Source: Linnemannia schmuckeri (taxonomy: Eukaryota > Mortierellomycota > Mortierellomycetes > Mortierellales > Mortierellaceae). Taken from it: 64,000 nt of DNA. This document shows positions 34,300 to 45,275 of the stretch, piece after piece. Each line of letters starts with the position of its first letter. Within the stretch, counting starts at the first letter, position 1. The DNA lies in NCBI GenBank assembly GCA_029449235.1, contig JANATG010000006.1:682001-746000 (forward strand), written 5' to 3'. Below the pieces are notes generated by a model, which had not been told where the DNA came from, ran no database searches, and saw only the letters and a program-made list of their open reading frames with translations. The translations under genes were made by a program, and so were the position numbers.

Positions 34300-34470
34300 C
34301 CAGGGGTATTCAGTAAGTAAAGGTACGTGGGATGTAAACAATAACGAATGAACGGCTGCGGAAAACCCGCTAGCGTATTTTTTGTGCTCTTCCACAACCG
34401 GATGATCGGCTGCCGCTCATTCGTTGTTGTTTACATCCCGCGTACTTTTACTTACTGAATATCCCCCAGG
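34300..34470. mobile_element. Foldback/MITE-like element with ~60-bp inverted arms
   Basis: The left arm (about 34300-34361) and right arm (about 34409-34470) are imperfect reverse complements. Each starts with a CC(A/T)GGGG-like end followed by TATTCAGTAAGTAAA, then GTACG.GGGATGTAAACAA and ACGAATGA. Fewer than 50 bp lie between them. There is no coding capacity. Size and structure match non-autonomous DNA transposons. I could not see a convincing target-site duplication. Confidence 0.7.
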
Positions 34471-34582
34471 TTGGGACAGCCAGTGATCAGAAGCTTGTAC
34501 CAGCACCTTGGAATGGCCACAAAAATGTATTTGAGGACAAGAAATGTCTATACACCAACATGCCTTCCTCTCTCTCCCTCCT

Positions 34583-34958
34583 TTAGACTTTGACATAATC
34601 CCAGTATTGGTAAAGCGGTCCATCATCATTGGCGAATCTAGGATATCCAGGATGTCTCATAGAGTGTGGGTAGTTATATCTCGCACCAGATAGCCATTTC
34701 CGGACTAAAAGGGTCTCTATAGTTTACACACCCAAGTATATCCTCATGGTAAAGAGGTTTGAAACTCCTGGACTTGTACTTACTAATACTCCTGTAGGTT
34801 CTATCGACGACAGAAGTCATATTGAGGTAGAAGTCACCCCTGTGCTCACTGTGATCTTTTTTAGAAAGCTGCCGTCCTTTGGTTTTGAGAGGAGTGAAGT
34901 CATTTTCGTCACTGCTGAGGGTCAAGTAATTGCATGGATGGCCCATACGAGAATGCAA
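34583..34958 (-). pseudogene. Secreted-family copy H, frameshifted remnant
   Basis: Only the mature exon survives: ISKYKSRSF, then LYHEDILGC in place of HCHED..WC, and DPFSPEMAIW. A frameshift immediately after AIW sends the frame to a stop. The expected tail continues in another frame to a stop at 34583. The first core cysteine is lost, and no signal exon is recognisable upstream. Confidence 0.65.
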
Positions 34959-35340
34959 AATTGCAACAAAACATCAATATCTTCATTTTGTTTGCTCCAT
35001 TTGTTTGTTCTGTTAGTTGTTCTTCACATTACCAAGAAACCAACCATTCGACCTCTCTTTTTTCGAGACAATGAAATATGTCATAGTACAAAATAGCACT
35101 TGAGTGGACCTATTTATTGTTGGTAGAAGGCCGCACAGAAGCGACTGCCACCATCAAGCCAAGACGTGCGAGAGAAAAGTAAAAATGAGGAGGCACCAGA
35201 TTTTGCATAAATTATTTAATTGAAGCATATGTACAACAAAAAGCCCCCCTTGCAAAACCCTTCTTTCGTGAGCATGTCTCCAAAACTGACTCACTACCAT
35301 CTAGCCACACCAACCCATTACCCCTTCCTTTCTCTCCTTT

Positions 35341-35943
35341 CTAATGAGGGTTAGTGAAGTTGGTATATAGCAAACACCAATGATATTCTTGGTTCTCGCA
35401 ATTTTGTGATCTGAGTGGATCGCCATAATTGTAACCCTGGTACCAGAAATGGAGGGTCGGATCTTGAGGATCGCTATGAGCAACACACCAGTCTCTGTTC
35501 TCATGGCAGTGGGACTCGAAGCCGACTGAATCAAACTTGAAATCGCCTATGTCGAATCCGTTGATATACAATTTAAATTGGTTGCTGTACGCTCCATCAA
35601 CGTCGTGATTAGGACCCTTATTAGCCCACCACCAGAGTTGCGAGTTCAAGGTAGCAGGTGGAGCATTCGATTCCGATTGGCGGGCTGCGCTAGAAAGTCA
35701 ACAAAAAATGCGAGTGAATAAAGATTAGGACGTGGGAAGAGAAAAAGATGAGCGCAAGTAAGACATAGTCCTCGGTGCCCAGTGGGCTCCTGAGTGTTAT
35801 TTTTTTGATGTAAGGAGTCTTGAAGGAAATGGTGCAAAAACTTACATTGTGGCGGAGCTGACGGAAACAAGTCCGAGGAGCAAGGCAAGGTGGGGAATGG
35901 CGATAGAGCCAACGATCGAAAGCCAAAAGAAAAGACGTAACAT
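35341..35943 (-). CDS. Small secreted protein, subfamily 1, divergent (copy I)
   Basis: Two exons, complement(join(35341..35689, 35846..35943)), 148 residues. Signal peptide MLRLFFWLSIVGSIAIPHLA; phase-2 intron. The core is clearly related but diverged: FDSVGFESHCHENRDWC, VAHSDP, LHFWYQGYNY and C-terminal CENQEYHWC. The strand before it (NQFKLYINGFDIGDF) is closer to subfamily 2 in character. A TATA-like box (minus AGAATAAAAAGG, 36089-36100) lies ~146 bp upstream. It appears intact and may bridge the two subfamilies. Confidence 0.8.
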
Positions 35944-37384
35944 GGTGTAGGAGCTACTTCGGCTAGTGCTTGAAAGGTGCAAACGATTTGGAAGAAACAG
36001 CGGCGTGAAACAAAAGTTGAAAATATAGGCGAGTGTGATATTTGAGATGTGTTTCTTGAGAGGAAAGAAGAAAGTGAAGTATACACATCCTTTTTATTCT
36101 TGTCTGGATCTGAGGAGTGAGCAAAGACAATGAGGTCACGAACAAAAGAGAACAAGCAGCCAGTGAGTGGATATGACAAAACAAGCAAACGCTGCTTAAA
36201 CAAAAAATAATCATACGGCTCACGAACAAAAGGCATGCGATGCTTGATCTTTTTTGTTTAGGGGACAATGACAGTGGTTGCAAAAAATACTCAAATAGCT
36301 TTGAATAACAATTAGGGTTGCGTCAAACAAGGATACAGGTCTCATATGTGTGGATGCAAAAGCTACATATCAAGTAAAGGCATCCTTTTATTTGTCCTAT
36401 TGTTTTGTTTGTTATTCTGCATATGACTAGACGCTCATCATCCCGCCCCAATCCTTCTTTCCTATACAGGGAAGGGAATATAACGATGAGCGTCATGGGA
36501 AACAAAAGTCATTTTTGGCCGTCATCCCCCAAGAGAGGATAATCAAAGGTATTTTCATAGATTTTCTTTTAGCGTTTTTTTTCATAGGCCAAGCGTACAG
36601 CATGTCACCAGTTCCGTACCAGCCATTGCCACTCCTCCAGAAATGTTGTTTGTATGGTTCTAGTTTTCTATCAGTTGGCGTATGAGCCCATTGTATTCAG
36701 CGCGTCATGCAACTTGAAACATTTTTGGATGAATTATTGCTCGGGGTCTGTACATATATATGCGTGGTTTGTTCTTTTTTGTCCATGCCTGGCTGTCTGC
36801 TCGGGTCAAGGCTGCATGCTTTTGTTGTTGAAAACGGACAACCGGTTCGGGCTGACTTAAATTTTATTCAGTTGAGCATGTTAGTTCCATGGCGTCATCC
36901 CGAAAAATTGAGCTTGTGTAGCTTTGATACACACTCAAAAAAAGTACTATGCCGCTTGTCTTTTCTAAACTCCTTTTTCCTCTCTGACACAGCGACTCTC
37001 CTGCTCATTTTTTTTGCATATCACCCAATCACTCCAACCCTGGACACTTCTTGGGAAACAGGTGATCCATGAAGGGTCGTTGTTGATTGTGGTCATGACT
37101 AACTTGTTTGGTTTCTGTTAGTTGAGAATGCAGCGCGAGTTTTTATTTTGAAAGGCAGTGCGAGGGATATTTTTCTGTCGAGATTGTTGATGTCAAAGTT
37201 TAACTTTATTCAGTTGAGGGGCAAAGGAACAATTGAGAGTTCCAACCAAAAAATTATTACGGCTTTACTGAACAACAATAGCACACATACCTCCAATCGA
37301 TGGCAGAAATGGCAGTGTAATACGATAGGAGGTATAATAAAAAGAGGGGAGGGAGGAACTGTACCGTTCAAAAAAAAGAGCGGA
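35944..37384. other. Array spacer between copies I and J
   Basis: No family core is detectable. A short phrase, tttattcagttgag, occurs twice (near 36863 and 37206). Short open frames have no domain. Confidence 0.4.
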
Positions 37385-37885
37385 CTAGTTGATGTCAAGG
37401 CAATAATAGTAGGGATAGGTGAAATTGTCTCCGATCGTCAAGCCACCGTTCTTGGCGTGATGGCTGTAGACTTTGTTATTGTATTTCAAAATCATTCTCT
37501 CGTCCCCAGACCGTCAAAGTGGAGCGCAGAGAACGCTCCGTCATCCGAGCTGACTCCGAGGTGAGCATGGCGGTGCTTCCCGATATGGGCCTTGTAGTAG
37601 TTCCGGATATCAAGCTAGATCTCGTTACGGTAACCGCCTTCGGCAGTCCAGGTCAGAGTGGAGGAGATACAATCGTATCTGCACTCGAGGCTAAAGTAGA
37701 CGAGTGGATATTTAGAAAAAGCGAGACAAATATGAGGTTTCGCTATTCCCTTTTTCTTTACTTGGACGGACTGGTATAAATAAAATAACTTACCTGGTTG
37801 AGTCTACACGGGCAAAGGTACTCCCACTGGGGAGAGCAGAGGCAACGCTGGCCATGAGGCCGAGAAGGACGATTCCAGACTTCAT
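37385..37885 (-). pseudogene. Secreted-family copy J (subfamily 2), broken
   Basis: A clean signal exon (MKSGIVLLGLMASVASALPSG; 37794..37885) joins at phase 2 to a mature exon starting at 37690. That exon hits a TAG after YRNEI and then needs a frameshift before the MILKYNN segment to reach a stop at 37385. The subfamily-2 layout (two-stage strand, Cys-poor middle, aromatic tail YPYYYCLDI) is still readable. Confidence 0.65.
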
Positions 37886-38727
37886 GGGTATGGTAAGTAA
37901 GGCGGAGCTGCAGAGGAATGAGTTGTAAGAGCTTGATAAGAGATAGCTGAAAAACTAAAGGGAAAAAAGGAAAAGACGATGGAAGAGGTAGCCTTTAAAG
38001 CAATATGCGACAGTCATTGAATGATCTGTCTATGCGCGTATTAATGTCGAATGATCATCTATCACCTAAGGGGGTGAAGGGGCAAAGAACAATCAATCCA
38101 GTCATTCTCCACGCAACAAGCCAAACAATCACAGCTACAAGATTGTCGCGTTCACATTACGCTTTGAACTAAGGAAGACGGTTGTTTTTTACTTGTATAC
38201 AATCCCGCAGATAGAGAAGGGCTCACAATTTTAAAATAATAATGGACAAAAGTGGCCAGTGCGACATCAATGTAATTCGATTGGTAGTTTTTAGATGGGT
38301 CCTTCATTTGCACAGCGGATGTTTCCTAGCCCCACATCCGCCTCGGCTTCTAAAGTCTTGTCTACAGATACTTTCAAATCAAAATATGCTTGTCATTTTG
38401 TTTGCATGAAAATAATATCATCATTTTTGAGTATCTCCGATATGGCATCTCCGAGTTACATCTCACGAAAAAAAATAACGAGTACCTCAGCTCAACGCCT
38501 GTTGCGATTTCCAAGAATAATAAAAATGAGAGATATGCCCTGCAGCGAATAGGCACACCCGCGGTATTGTTTTACCAAAATGAAACAGAAAAAATGAAAC
38601 CAATTAGGTTGATTGTATATGCTGTCGTGGTTGATGATGAAGGAAAAAAGAAAGAAAAAAAGAAGGAAAAGAAAGGTAAAGCAATAGTAATCGTCGTCTC
38701 TCCCGACAACAACACCTCCCTTCGTCC

Positions 38728-39275
38728 TCAGTCCACGGCACAGTCCCAATACTCATAGTTCCAGCCATATTCCTTGTTGAAGTTGATCTTGCTGGGCTAT
38801 GCGTGGTAGTAGTCTCATCCACTGAACATGATGGTAGTGAATTGTCCATCGGCATGTGCCACATAGAAGCTCCAGTCGTTTGAACACCATTTCTGATAGT
38901 CTAGAGAGACTACATGGATTGGCAGTTTGCCATGATAAAAGCCATCCACTTCAAATTCGAAATAGTTGTATATTCTCCAGGCCAATCCAAGAAACCCCAC
39001 TGTCCATCTCAGAGTGAAGGATCGGCATCTCTTTGTGGAAATGGCGTTGTTGCGTGAGCCGCTGGAAAAAAATATGGGGTAAGAGGGAAAAAAGGGAGTC
39101 CCGATCAGGATGCAGCTCTATCTTAATTTCTCCTCATTGTGTGGTAATATAAGATGCAACGACACTTACGCGTCGAATTCCTTGAGGAGGGTACAGGATA
39201 AATGGTATGGTTTTGAGAAGGAAGGGCAGAGGCGAGGCTGGTAGAGAGGCTGAGGACAAGGGATCCAGTCTTCAT
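38728..39275 (-). pseudogene. Secreted-family copy K (subfamily 2), broken
   Basis: Signal exon MKTGSLVLSLSTSLASALPSQ (39170..39275) and mature exon from 39061. Compared with intact copy L, the donor junction has lost one base, so the exons no longer join in phase. The mature exon also has two in-frame stops after TIMFSG. Core traces: KWCSNDWSF, VAHADG, YEYWDCAVD. Confidence 0.7.
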
Positions 39276-39719
39276 TGCCTTGGATAGAACGATGCGGGTG
39301 TGGGAAAGAGTAGAGACTATGAGGATGATAGGGGGATGGATGGATGTGGACAAAGTTGTTTGACGAATGAAGGAAGAACGAAGGTGGGATGGTGGAAGAT
39401 GTGGTAGGAGACGGTGGTCTAAGGAGAATAAAGAGAAAAAAAGAGAGATGGAAAGGGGAAGGGTAAAGACAAAATATTTACTTTCCATCCTCCTGCATAG
39501 TACTGTTCGCTGTAGTACTGATCGCTGGAACCCTGTAACCTGCGATGAAAGCACTCAGGGACGACCAATATCATTCGCTTTTTGATTACCGAGCCCTGTC
39601 ACGCGCACGTCATTTGCTGTGTTCATTTTGCTTGTCCGTGCCCTCTACTAGGAAGCCCTTGACATACTTCTCTTAAATAAGAAATTTTCTAGTGCTCAAA
39701 TCAAATGTCCATCCTCACC

Positions 39720-40130
39720 ATGGGGTTGTGTACTGTCCGTTCATACTCGGCTCGTCATCCAACCGATTCTTGGGTTCCGTTGACCTTGGTGAAAAGATCA
39801 CGCCCATAGAAAAGTTAAGGTAGGATCGTGGATCCCCTGCTCAGTTGTTTTTGCGTGTCGACCGAAGGATGGAGGCCCTGCATCTCTTTTTGGAAATGGC
39901 ATTGAGCGATGTGCTATATAGAGAAGGGGAACGTAGGTGTATAGGTTCAAGATGACTGAATATGTATTTCTATATCATATGTAGTGCGGTGAGTGGATAT
40001 TCACAAAGGTCAAAAGAATACTTAACGTGCCGAATCCCTTTCAAGGATGAAAGGAGCAGCGGTTTGGTTTTGAGCAGGGAGTGCGGCGGCGAGAGGCGAC
40101 CTAGGCCGAGGAGATGATTTCAGCTTTCAT
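39720..40130 (-). pseudogene. Secreted-family copy N (subfamily 2), remnant
   Basis: The signal exon begins MKAEIISSA at 40130, followed by a stop and a frame change; the usual ALPAQNQT-like segment is visible in another frame. Only the first ~30 codons of a mature exon remain (NAISKKRCRAS), and the C-x6-C core is absent. This is the most eroded copy. Confidence 0.55.
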
Positions 40131-41303
40131 GGTTAGAAGCGAAAAGGGGTATAGATAATGGAGATGCTGGAACAATGGGGTGTAGAGAAAATGAGCTGAG
40201 GGCCGAGGAATGAAGAGGAAGGGTGTGGCGTGAGACAATGATCTGAAGGCAAGGAAAGGAGAGGAGACAAAGAAATAAGAGAGAATATTGTTAGCGCTAG
40301 GTTTACCTGACATGATTCTGTTCGCTACATAGCTGAGGCCTGCATCGACATGGGCAAAGATGCTTCAGAGAGCGAGCACTATTCGTCATCGTCAATTTGC
40401 GCCCTGTCGCTGTTCCCTCTCCCTTCTTCCATCGTATATGTGATTTTTCCAGTCTGTGCCAGCGATGAGCCATTTCGGTGACCCATATCAGAGGGGATCC
40501 CAGCCTACAATGGAAGAAGGGGAGAGGGCAAAAAAGACTGTTTTTCTTTTGAGCGATATAAAGGCCCCAATGACAAGTGTCTTTTGTTTTATTTTGTGTT
40601 TGCAAACCCGAGAAAAGTTAAATGCGAAGAGTGTGCATGCCATTGTGAGGGAGGTATTCAAACCACTAAATCTGCAAGCTGGAGCATTTTTTGGAAAGCA
40701 TAAAGCCTAAGAGAAAGATAAAGCGTAGAGTGACAAATAGAAGAGGGGTGCGCTCAACAACAGAAAGAAAATAGCACTGAAAAACAATTGTCGCCCGCGA
40801 CACTGTCAACGTGTCTTGGAGGATAGTTTCATGGGTTTGTATGTATCTCTGCTTGTGAGTGAAAAGTGAGAGCACTTTTTGACATTGAAGTTGTTAATGA
40901 GTATTTTTTTTTCAGGACTACAGCACTTTCAGCAGCCTCTTACCTTCCGCCCTTTTTTTTTCTTTTTGCTTAAGTAGAGCTTCGAATAAGAAATTCTCTT
41001 TCCAAACCATGTACACTCAATCTTGAGAGGACACAAAAAGCTCACATTGTTTGTGCTATTCAAGGACAACCAAAAGAAAAAAAAGAAACGTACAGGGGTG
41101 ACCGGTCTGTGCGACATGAGCACCCATTCATCATTGAAACTTGACTAGTAACTACATCTGAAATCGGCATTTCTTATCGTTTGTCCGGTCCCGGAGTCTC
41201 GCAATTCCGTCGTTTGTTTTCATGAGCAAAATTTTGATGAAACATGCAAACACATTCGTACCCATGATTTTTATACTGTGCCTGAACGAAATCTTCATGA
41301 GCT

Positions 41304-41305
<2 letters not shown>

Positions 41306-41342
<37 letters not shown>
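41306..41342. repeat. 37-base T tract
   Basis: Uninterrupted T run on the plus strand in the spacer before copy L. No gene is attached. Confidence 0.9.
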
Positions 41343-41343
<1 letters not shown>

Positions 41344-41655
41344 GTTGCGCCATACCATAGAAAAATAACGATCCACAAACACCTATGTCTGGACAAGGCA
41401 AAAAAAATATATCCATCCCGCCATGAACACAGTCGTCCTCATTGCAGTTTGTGGGACATGACACCTGTAAGGCTAAAACTAGCTTTATTGGATATCAATC
41501 TCAGAAAGGAACAAAAAAAACGCGAAAACAAAGAACAGGGTTTCAACAAGGAAAAGGGACGTGAGTAAAGGAAATTCCATCATTCATTATGGTGTAAAAA
41601 AAAAAAAAAGCTCCCATTCCTCCTACACCCACATACAAAAAAAAAATAGTCTCCA

Positions 41656-42217
41656 TCATGAAACGTCGATACAGCCCCAGTACTCAAGATTCCAAGCATC
41701 GGGATCGTGATCGTAGGATTTGTTGGGACCAGAATGATAATAGAGCCTTCCATTCATCATGAGCGTGAGACTTTTATCCGTGGTTGCAGAAGCATGCGTG
41801 ATGCAGAAAGCCGAGTCGTCTGAACACCATTGCTTCTGATAATTCGTATCCTTATGGAATGGCAATCTGCCGGAATAGTAACCGTTTACATCGAGGGTTA
41901 TCTTGCTGTGTAATGAGCTAAACAGTGTTGGGCGGATCTGTCCCCACCGGATAGTCGTGGACCTGCAGCCACTTACAGAACTGACGTTGTTGCGTGAGCT
42001 GCTGGAAAAGATATGGGGTAAGAGGAAAAAAGGGAGTCTTGATCAGGATGCAGCTCTATCTTACTTTATTCTCGCTGTGTGGCTATAAAAAATGCAACGA
42101 TACTTACCCTGTCGAATTCCTTGAAGGAGGGGCAGGAGCAGTAGTATGGTTTCGGGCAGGGAGTGCGGTAGTAATGCTGGCAGCAGCCAAGACGAGGAAA
42201 GGGATATTAGTCTTCAT
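41656..42217 (-). CDS. Small secreted protein, subfamily 2 (copy L, intact)
   Basis: Two exons, complement(join(41656..42001, 42108..42217)), 151 residues. Signal peptide MKTNIPFLVLAAASITTALPA, then a short pro-segment with sequons (NHT, NST), and a phase-2 intron at the same place as subfamily 1. The mature domain contains KITLDVNGYYSGRLPFHKD, WCSDDSAFC, ITHA, LTLMMNGRLYYH and EYWGC. The C-x6-C-[VI]-T-H core and the following hydrophobic strand match subfamily 1, placing both in one superfamily. It is the only unbroken member of its subfamily here. The function is unknown. Confidence 0.8.
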
Positions 42218-43360
42218 AGTTAGGAACGGAGTGGGAGTTTAGATGGAGGAGATGAACGATCGTGTGTGGGAGAAATGGACTGTAGGTAAAGGTAGTGTGA
42301 GGCGGTGGTTTACAAAAAATGAAAGAAGAAAGAGACAAGTTTTCGCTTCTTTTATTTCAGGTCTGCATTAATTCGTGTGGGCAACAATTGAGTGTGCTAT
42401 ATCGTTGCGGGACCTGCATTGACATAGGCAAAACGAGTATCCACTCAGTCCATCATTGCTTTACCATTTATGCGCCCATGCCCGCATTCAGGGGGATCCT
42501 CAACCATTAATTGACGGAAAGGAGAAGGAAAAAAGTTTTCTTTACATTTGTGCGACCAGAGACTCAACAAACGAGTGAGTGTCTATTTTCGAACCCCAGC
42601 ACAATTAAATAAAAGGAGTGCATTTCAGCGTAAAGGAGGATGATTTTAATTAAGAATTTTATGTCAATCCCACGGTCAAGCATCTTTGAGAAACCCAAAA
42701 GAGTGTAATAAATATTGTCGGTGTTTTTTCTACTGCGTCGCTGGCTTTCTACTATCTCCTCTGCCCTCTCAAAGATAAGCTTCGAACAAGGTTAACTCTT
42801 CCCTAGATCATATATAGTTTCAAGGACTACAGAATGGCTCGCTTTGTTTGTGCCTCTTCTCGGGCAACCGAAAAGAAATGGTACATTACCACAAAGCATT
42901 ACGGTTTGTGCAACATGAGCACATTTGAGATTTTGATATGTCGTCTCTCAAATGGGCGCTCCCTATCATTAAAACTGGGATTTTCTCATCGACATGACTA
43001 ACATGAATTGGTTTACAAACGCACCACGAAATATCTCTGCAACATGTTCTGGCCCCTTCTGTCGTATGCAACAAAAAAAGAAGGCAAATGCTTAAGATAC
43101 CAATCAGAGGACACCTAATGTCTAGAGATGAAATGAAGAAAGGGAGCCCATATTTTGTTCCATGAGTGTGCTCCATTCTCTGTGAAGGTAGAGTATGAAA
43201 ACGCAGCAATGTCGAGATTACTTTTATTGATGTCAATCTCAGAATGAGAAGAAAAAACAAATGAAAATAAAAACAAGGTCCTAGAGGGGAAGAAAGACAG
43301 CAAAAGGATTTCACCTCCTCCCTCTTGCGAGAGAAAGCAAAAGCGCTGGGCCTCGTCCAC
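42218..43360. other. Array spacer between copies L and M
   Basis: AT-rich; no family core or other gene recognised. Confidence 0.4.
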
Positions 43361-43897
43361 TCAGACAACGACACAGTCCCAGTACTCCACACCCCAATAC
43401 GGCAATCTAGGGATTCTATTATACTTGCTGGGTTGAATATGCTTGTATTCGTATCCGTTGAACATGATGGTGACCTCCGAAAATATGTGCTTGATCATCA
43501 TGCGGGCACACAGAATACCTGGTCGTGCGGACACCATTGCTTAGGATACGACGTGTCGTCGTGTTCGAGTATCTTGCCCTCGTACCAGCCGGCTACAGTA
43601 AATGTCACGTATGATTTGGGGTTGTCAACTCTAGCAGGAGCTTGATATCAATGAAGGGTCTAGGATCTGCACCCATTTGCGGAAATGGCGTTAGATGATG
43701 TACTAGATAGAGCAAAGGAATGTAATGGTAGGAGTGCAACCCGAGTTAATATGTATTTCTATATTATATGTTACCCGACAAGGGAATATTCACAAGAATA
43801 AAAAAAAAAATAGAATACTAACCGTGTCGAATTCCTTGCAGGGGCGGAGGGAGTAGTGGTTTGATTCCGGACAGGGAGTGCGGTGGCGAAAACTACC
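43361..43897 (-). pseudogene. Secreted-family copy M (subfamily 2), broken
   Basis: The mature part reads FTVAGWYEGKI, WCPHDQVFC, then stops after VPA; the rest (VTIMFNGYEY, EYWDC) is in another frame, ending at 43361. Upstream, only the end of the signal exon remains (FATALPVRNQ) and it is cut off by a poly-A/poly-T-flanked segment at 43898-43961, so the start codon is gone. Confidence 0.65.
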
Positions 43898-43930
43898 TTT
43901 TTTTTTTTTTTTTTACTGAAACCAACGTTG

Positions 43931-43961
<31 letters not shown>
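43898..43961. repeat. Poly-T / poly-A flanked insertion in signal exon
   Basis: A 17-base T run (43898-43914), an 18-base unique piece and a 29-base A run (43933-43961) sit exactly where the signal peptide of copy M should begin. Confidence 0.7.
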
Positions 43962-43965
<4 letters not shown>

Positions 43966-44045
43966 AGGAACGGAGTAAAAGAGAGGAGGGAGGAAGGGTG
44001 AGAAAGGACCTCACTATCCCCAAAAACAACTTGGGTCTCATCCAC

Positions 44046-44619
44046 TCAGACCACGACACAATCCCAGTACTCATAGTCTCAATCCCAAGCCTCGTAAGAG
44101 TTGACCTTACTGGGCTTGGCATGAAAGTAGTTTTTTCCGTTGAACATAATGGTAACATCTATGTTAGTGAATCCAATACCATGCGTCACGCAGAATGTCT
44201 AATCGTTCGAACACCATTTCTTGCGCTCCGATGTGTCCTTATGGAGAGGTATCTCACCCAAGTAGATACCGTCCACAGTAAATTGCATGCGAGTGTGTGT
44301 TGTGGACAGAAGGGACGGAAATTTTTGTGTTCATCTTAGAGTTGAAGACCTGCACCCCTTCAAGGAATTGGCGTTGTTACGTAGAGGGGTTGCTAGAGAT
44401 TTTGGGGATTGAAAGAGTGAAGAAATCTATCTGATATTAATATGTCACTTTCTATTCCGCGTTTCATTTTCGTCGAGTAAATGTTCATGAATGTCATATG
44501 AAGACTTTATCCTGCCAATTTTTGGCTGGAGAAAAAGGCGCGATGACGGGCTGGTTCGCAGCAGGGAGGCCAGAGGCCAGACTGGCAGCGAAACCAAGAA
44601 GGAGGACACTAGTCCTCAT
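44046..44619 (-). pseudogene. Secreted-family copy O (subfamily 2), broken
   Basis: Signal exon MRTSVLLLGFAASLASGLPAA from 44619. The mature exon keeps MQFTVDGIYLGEIPLHKD, FCVTHG, VTIMFNGKNYFH and YEYWDC, but has three in-frame stops: one early after TLR, one replacing the residue after WCSND, and one after EAWD. It is the upstream-most member of the array. Confidence 0.7.
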
Positions 44620-45275
44620 GGTTCTTGAACAGAGTGCTTAAAGCTGAGATGGCAAATAGAGTGTAGAAGGTGGCTGAATGGAGTGCGAGAAAAGTGGACT
44701 CGGAAGCTCAGAAAAGATGGAGGGGGATGTACTGGGAGATGTGCGGTCAATGAACAAAGAAAACGAGAGCAAAAAAGCAAAAGAGTTCAAGTATTCTCGT
44801 GTCGCTCCTGGATAGATGCCTTTTTCAATGCCAACGATATAAACCTCAATTTTGGTGCGACGCAAACGTACAATGCCACTTTTTTTAACACACATTTCCT
44901 AGCCTACTTCTCACTTCACATCTTAGTTTCGTCCCATATTCTTGATGAATGAGCGGAAGCGAGGGCATGTCAGCAAGTGTTGACTTCAGTCTGGAATTAG
45001 GAGACTTCACGACGCGCCTCTGAATCTGCAAGGGTGACGCTTTTAAAACTCGCTGAAAAAAAGAAAAAAAAAGCGCCACTAAAATTTTCATGTATCAGGT
45101 GTAGTTTATTTTCATTCTCGCTTTCACAAATGATACTTTCTTCTTTTGGCTGTATGGTGTGGAGGTGAGAAGGAGGGGTAATAGGAGGGCGAAGCAAATA
45201 ATAAAAAGGAATAGAAAATATATTACCGCATCAATCGCGTCGTGTCTCAAAAAAATCAAACAATTCACTCTTTTT
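44620..45275. other. Boundary spacer, array to housekeeping block
   Basis: No supported gene. It lies between the last secreted-family copy and the 3' end of mcm7. Confidence 0.4.

Noticed and set aside
43325..43645. 106-codon plus-strand frame
   Set aside because: Antisense to broken secreted copy M; composition follows the family motifs on the other strand.
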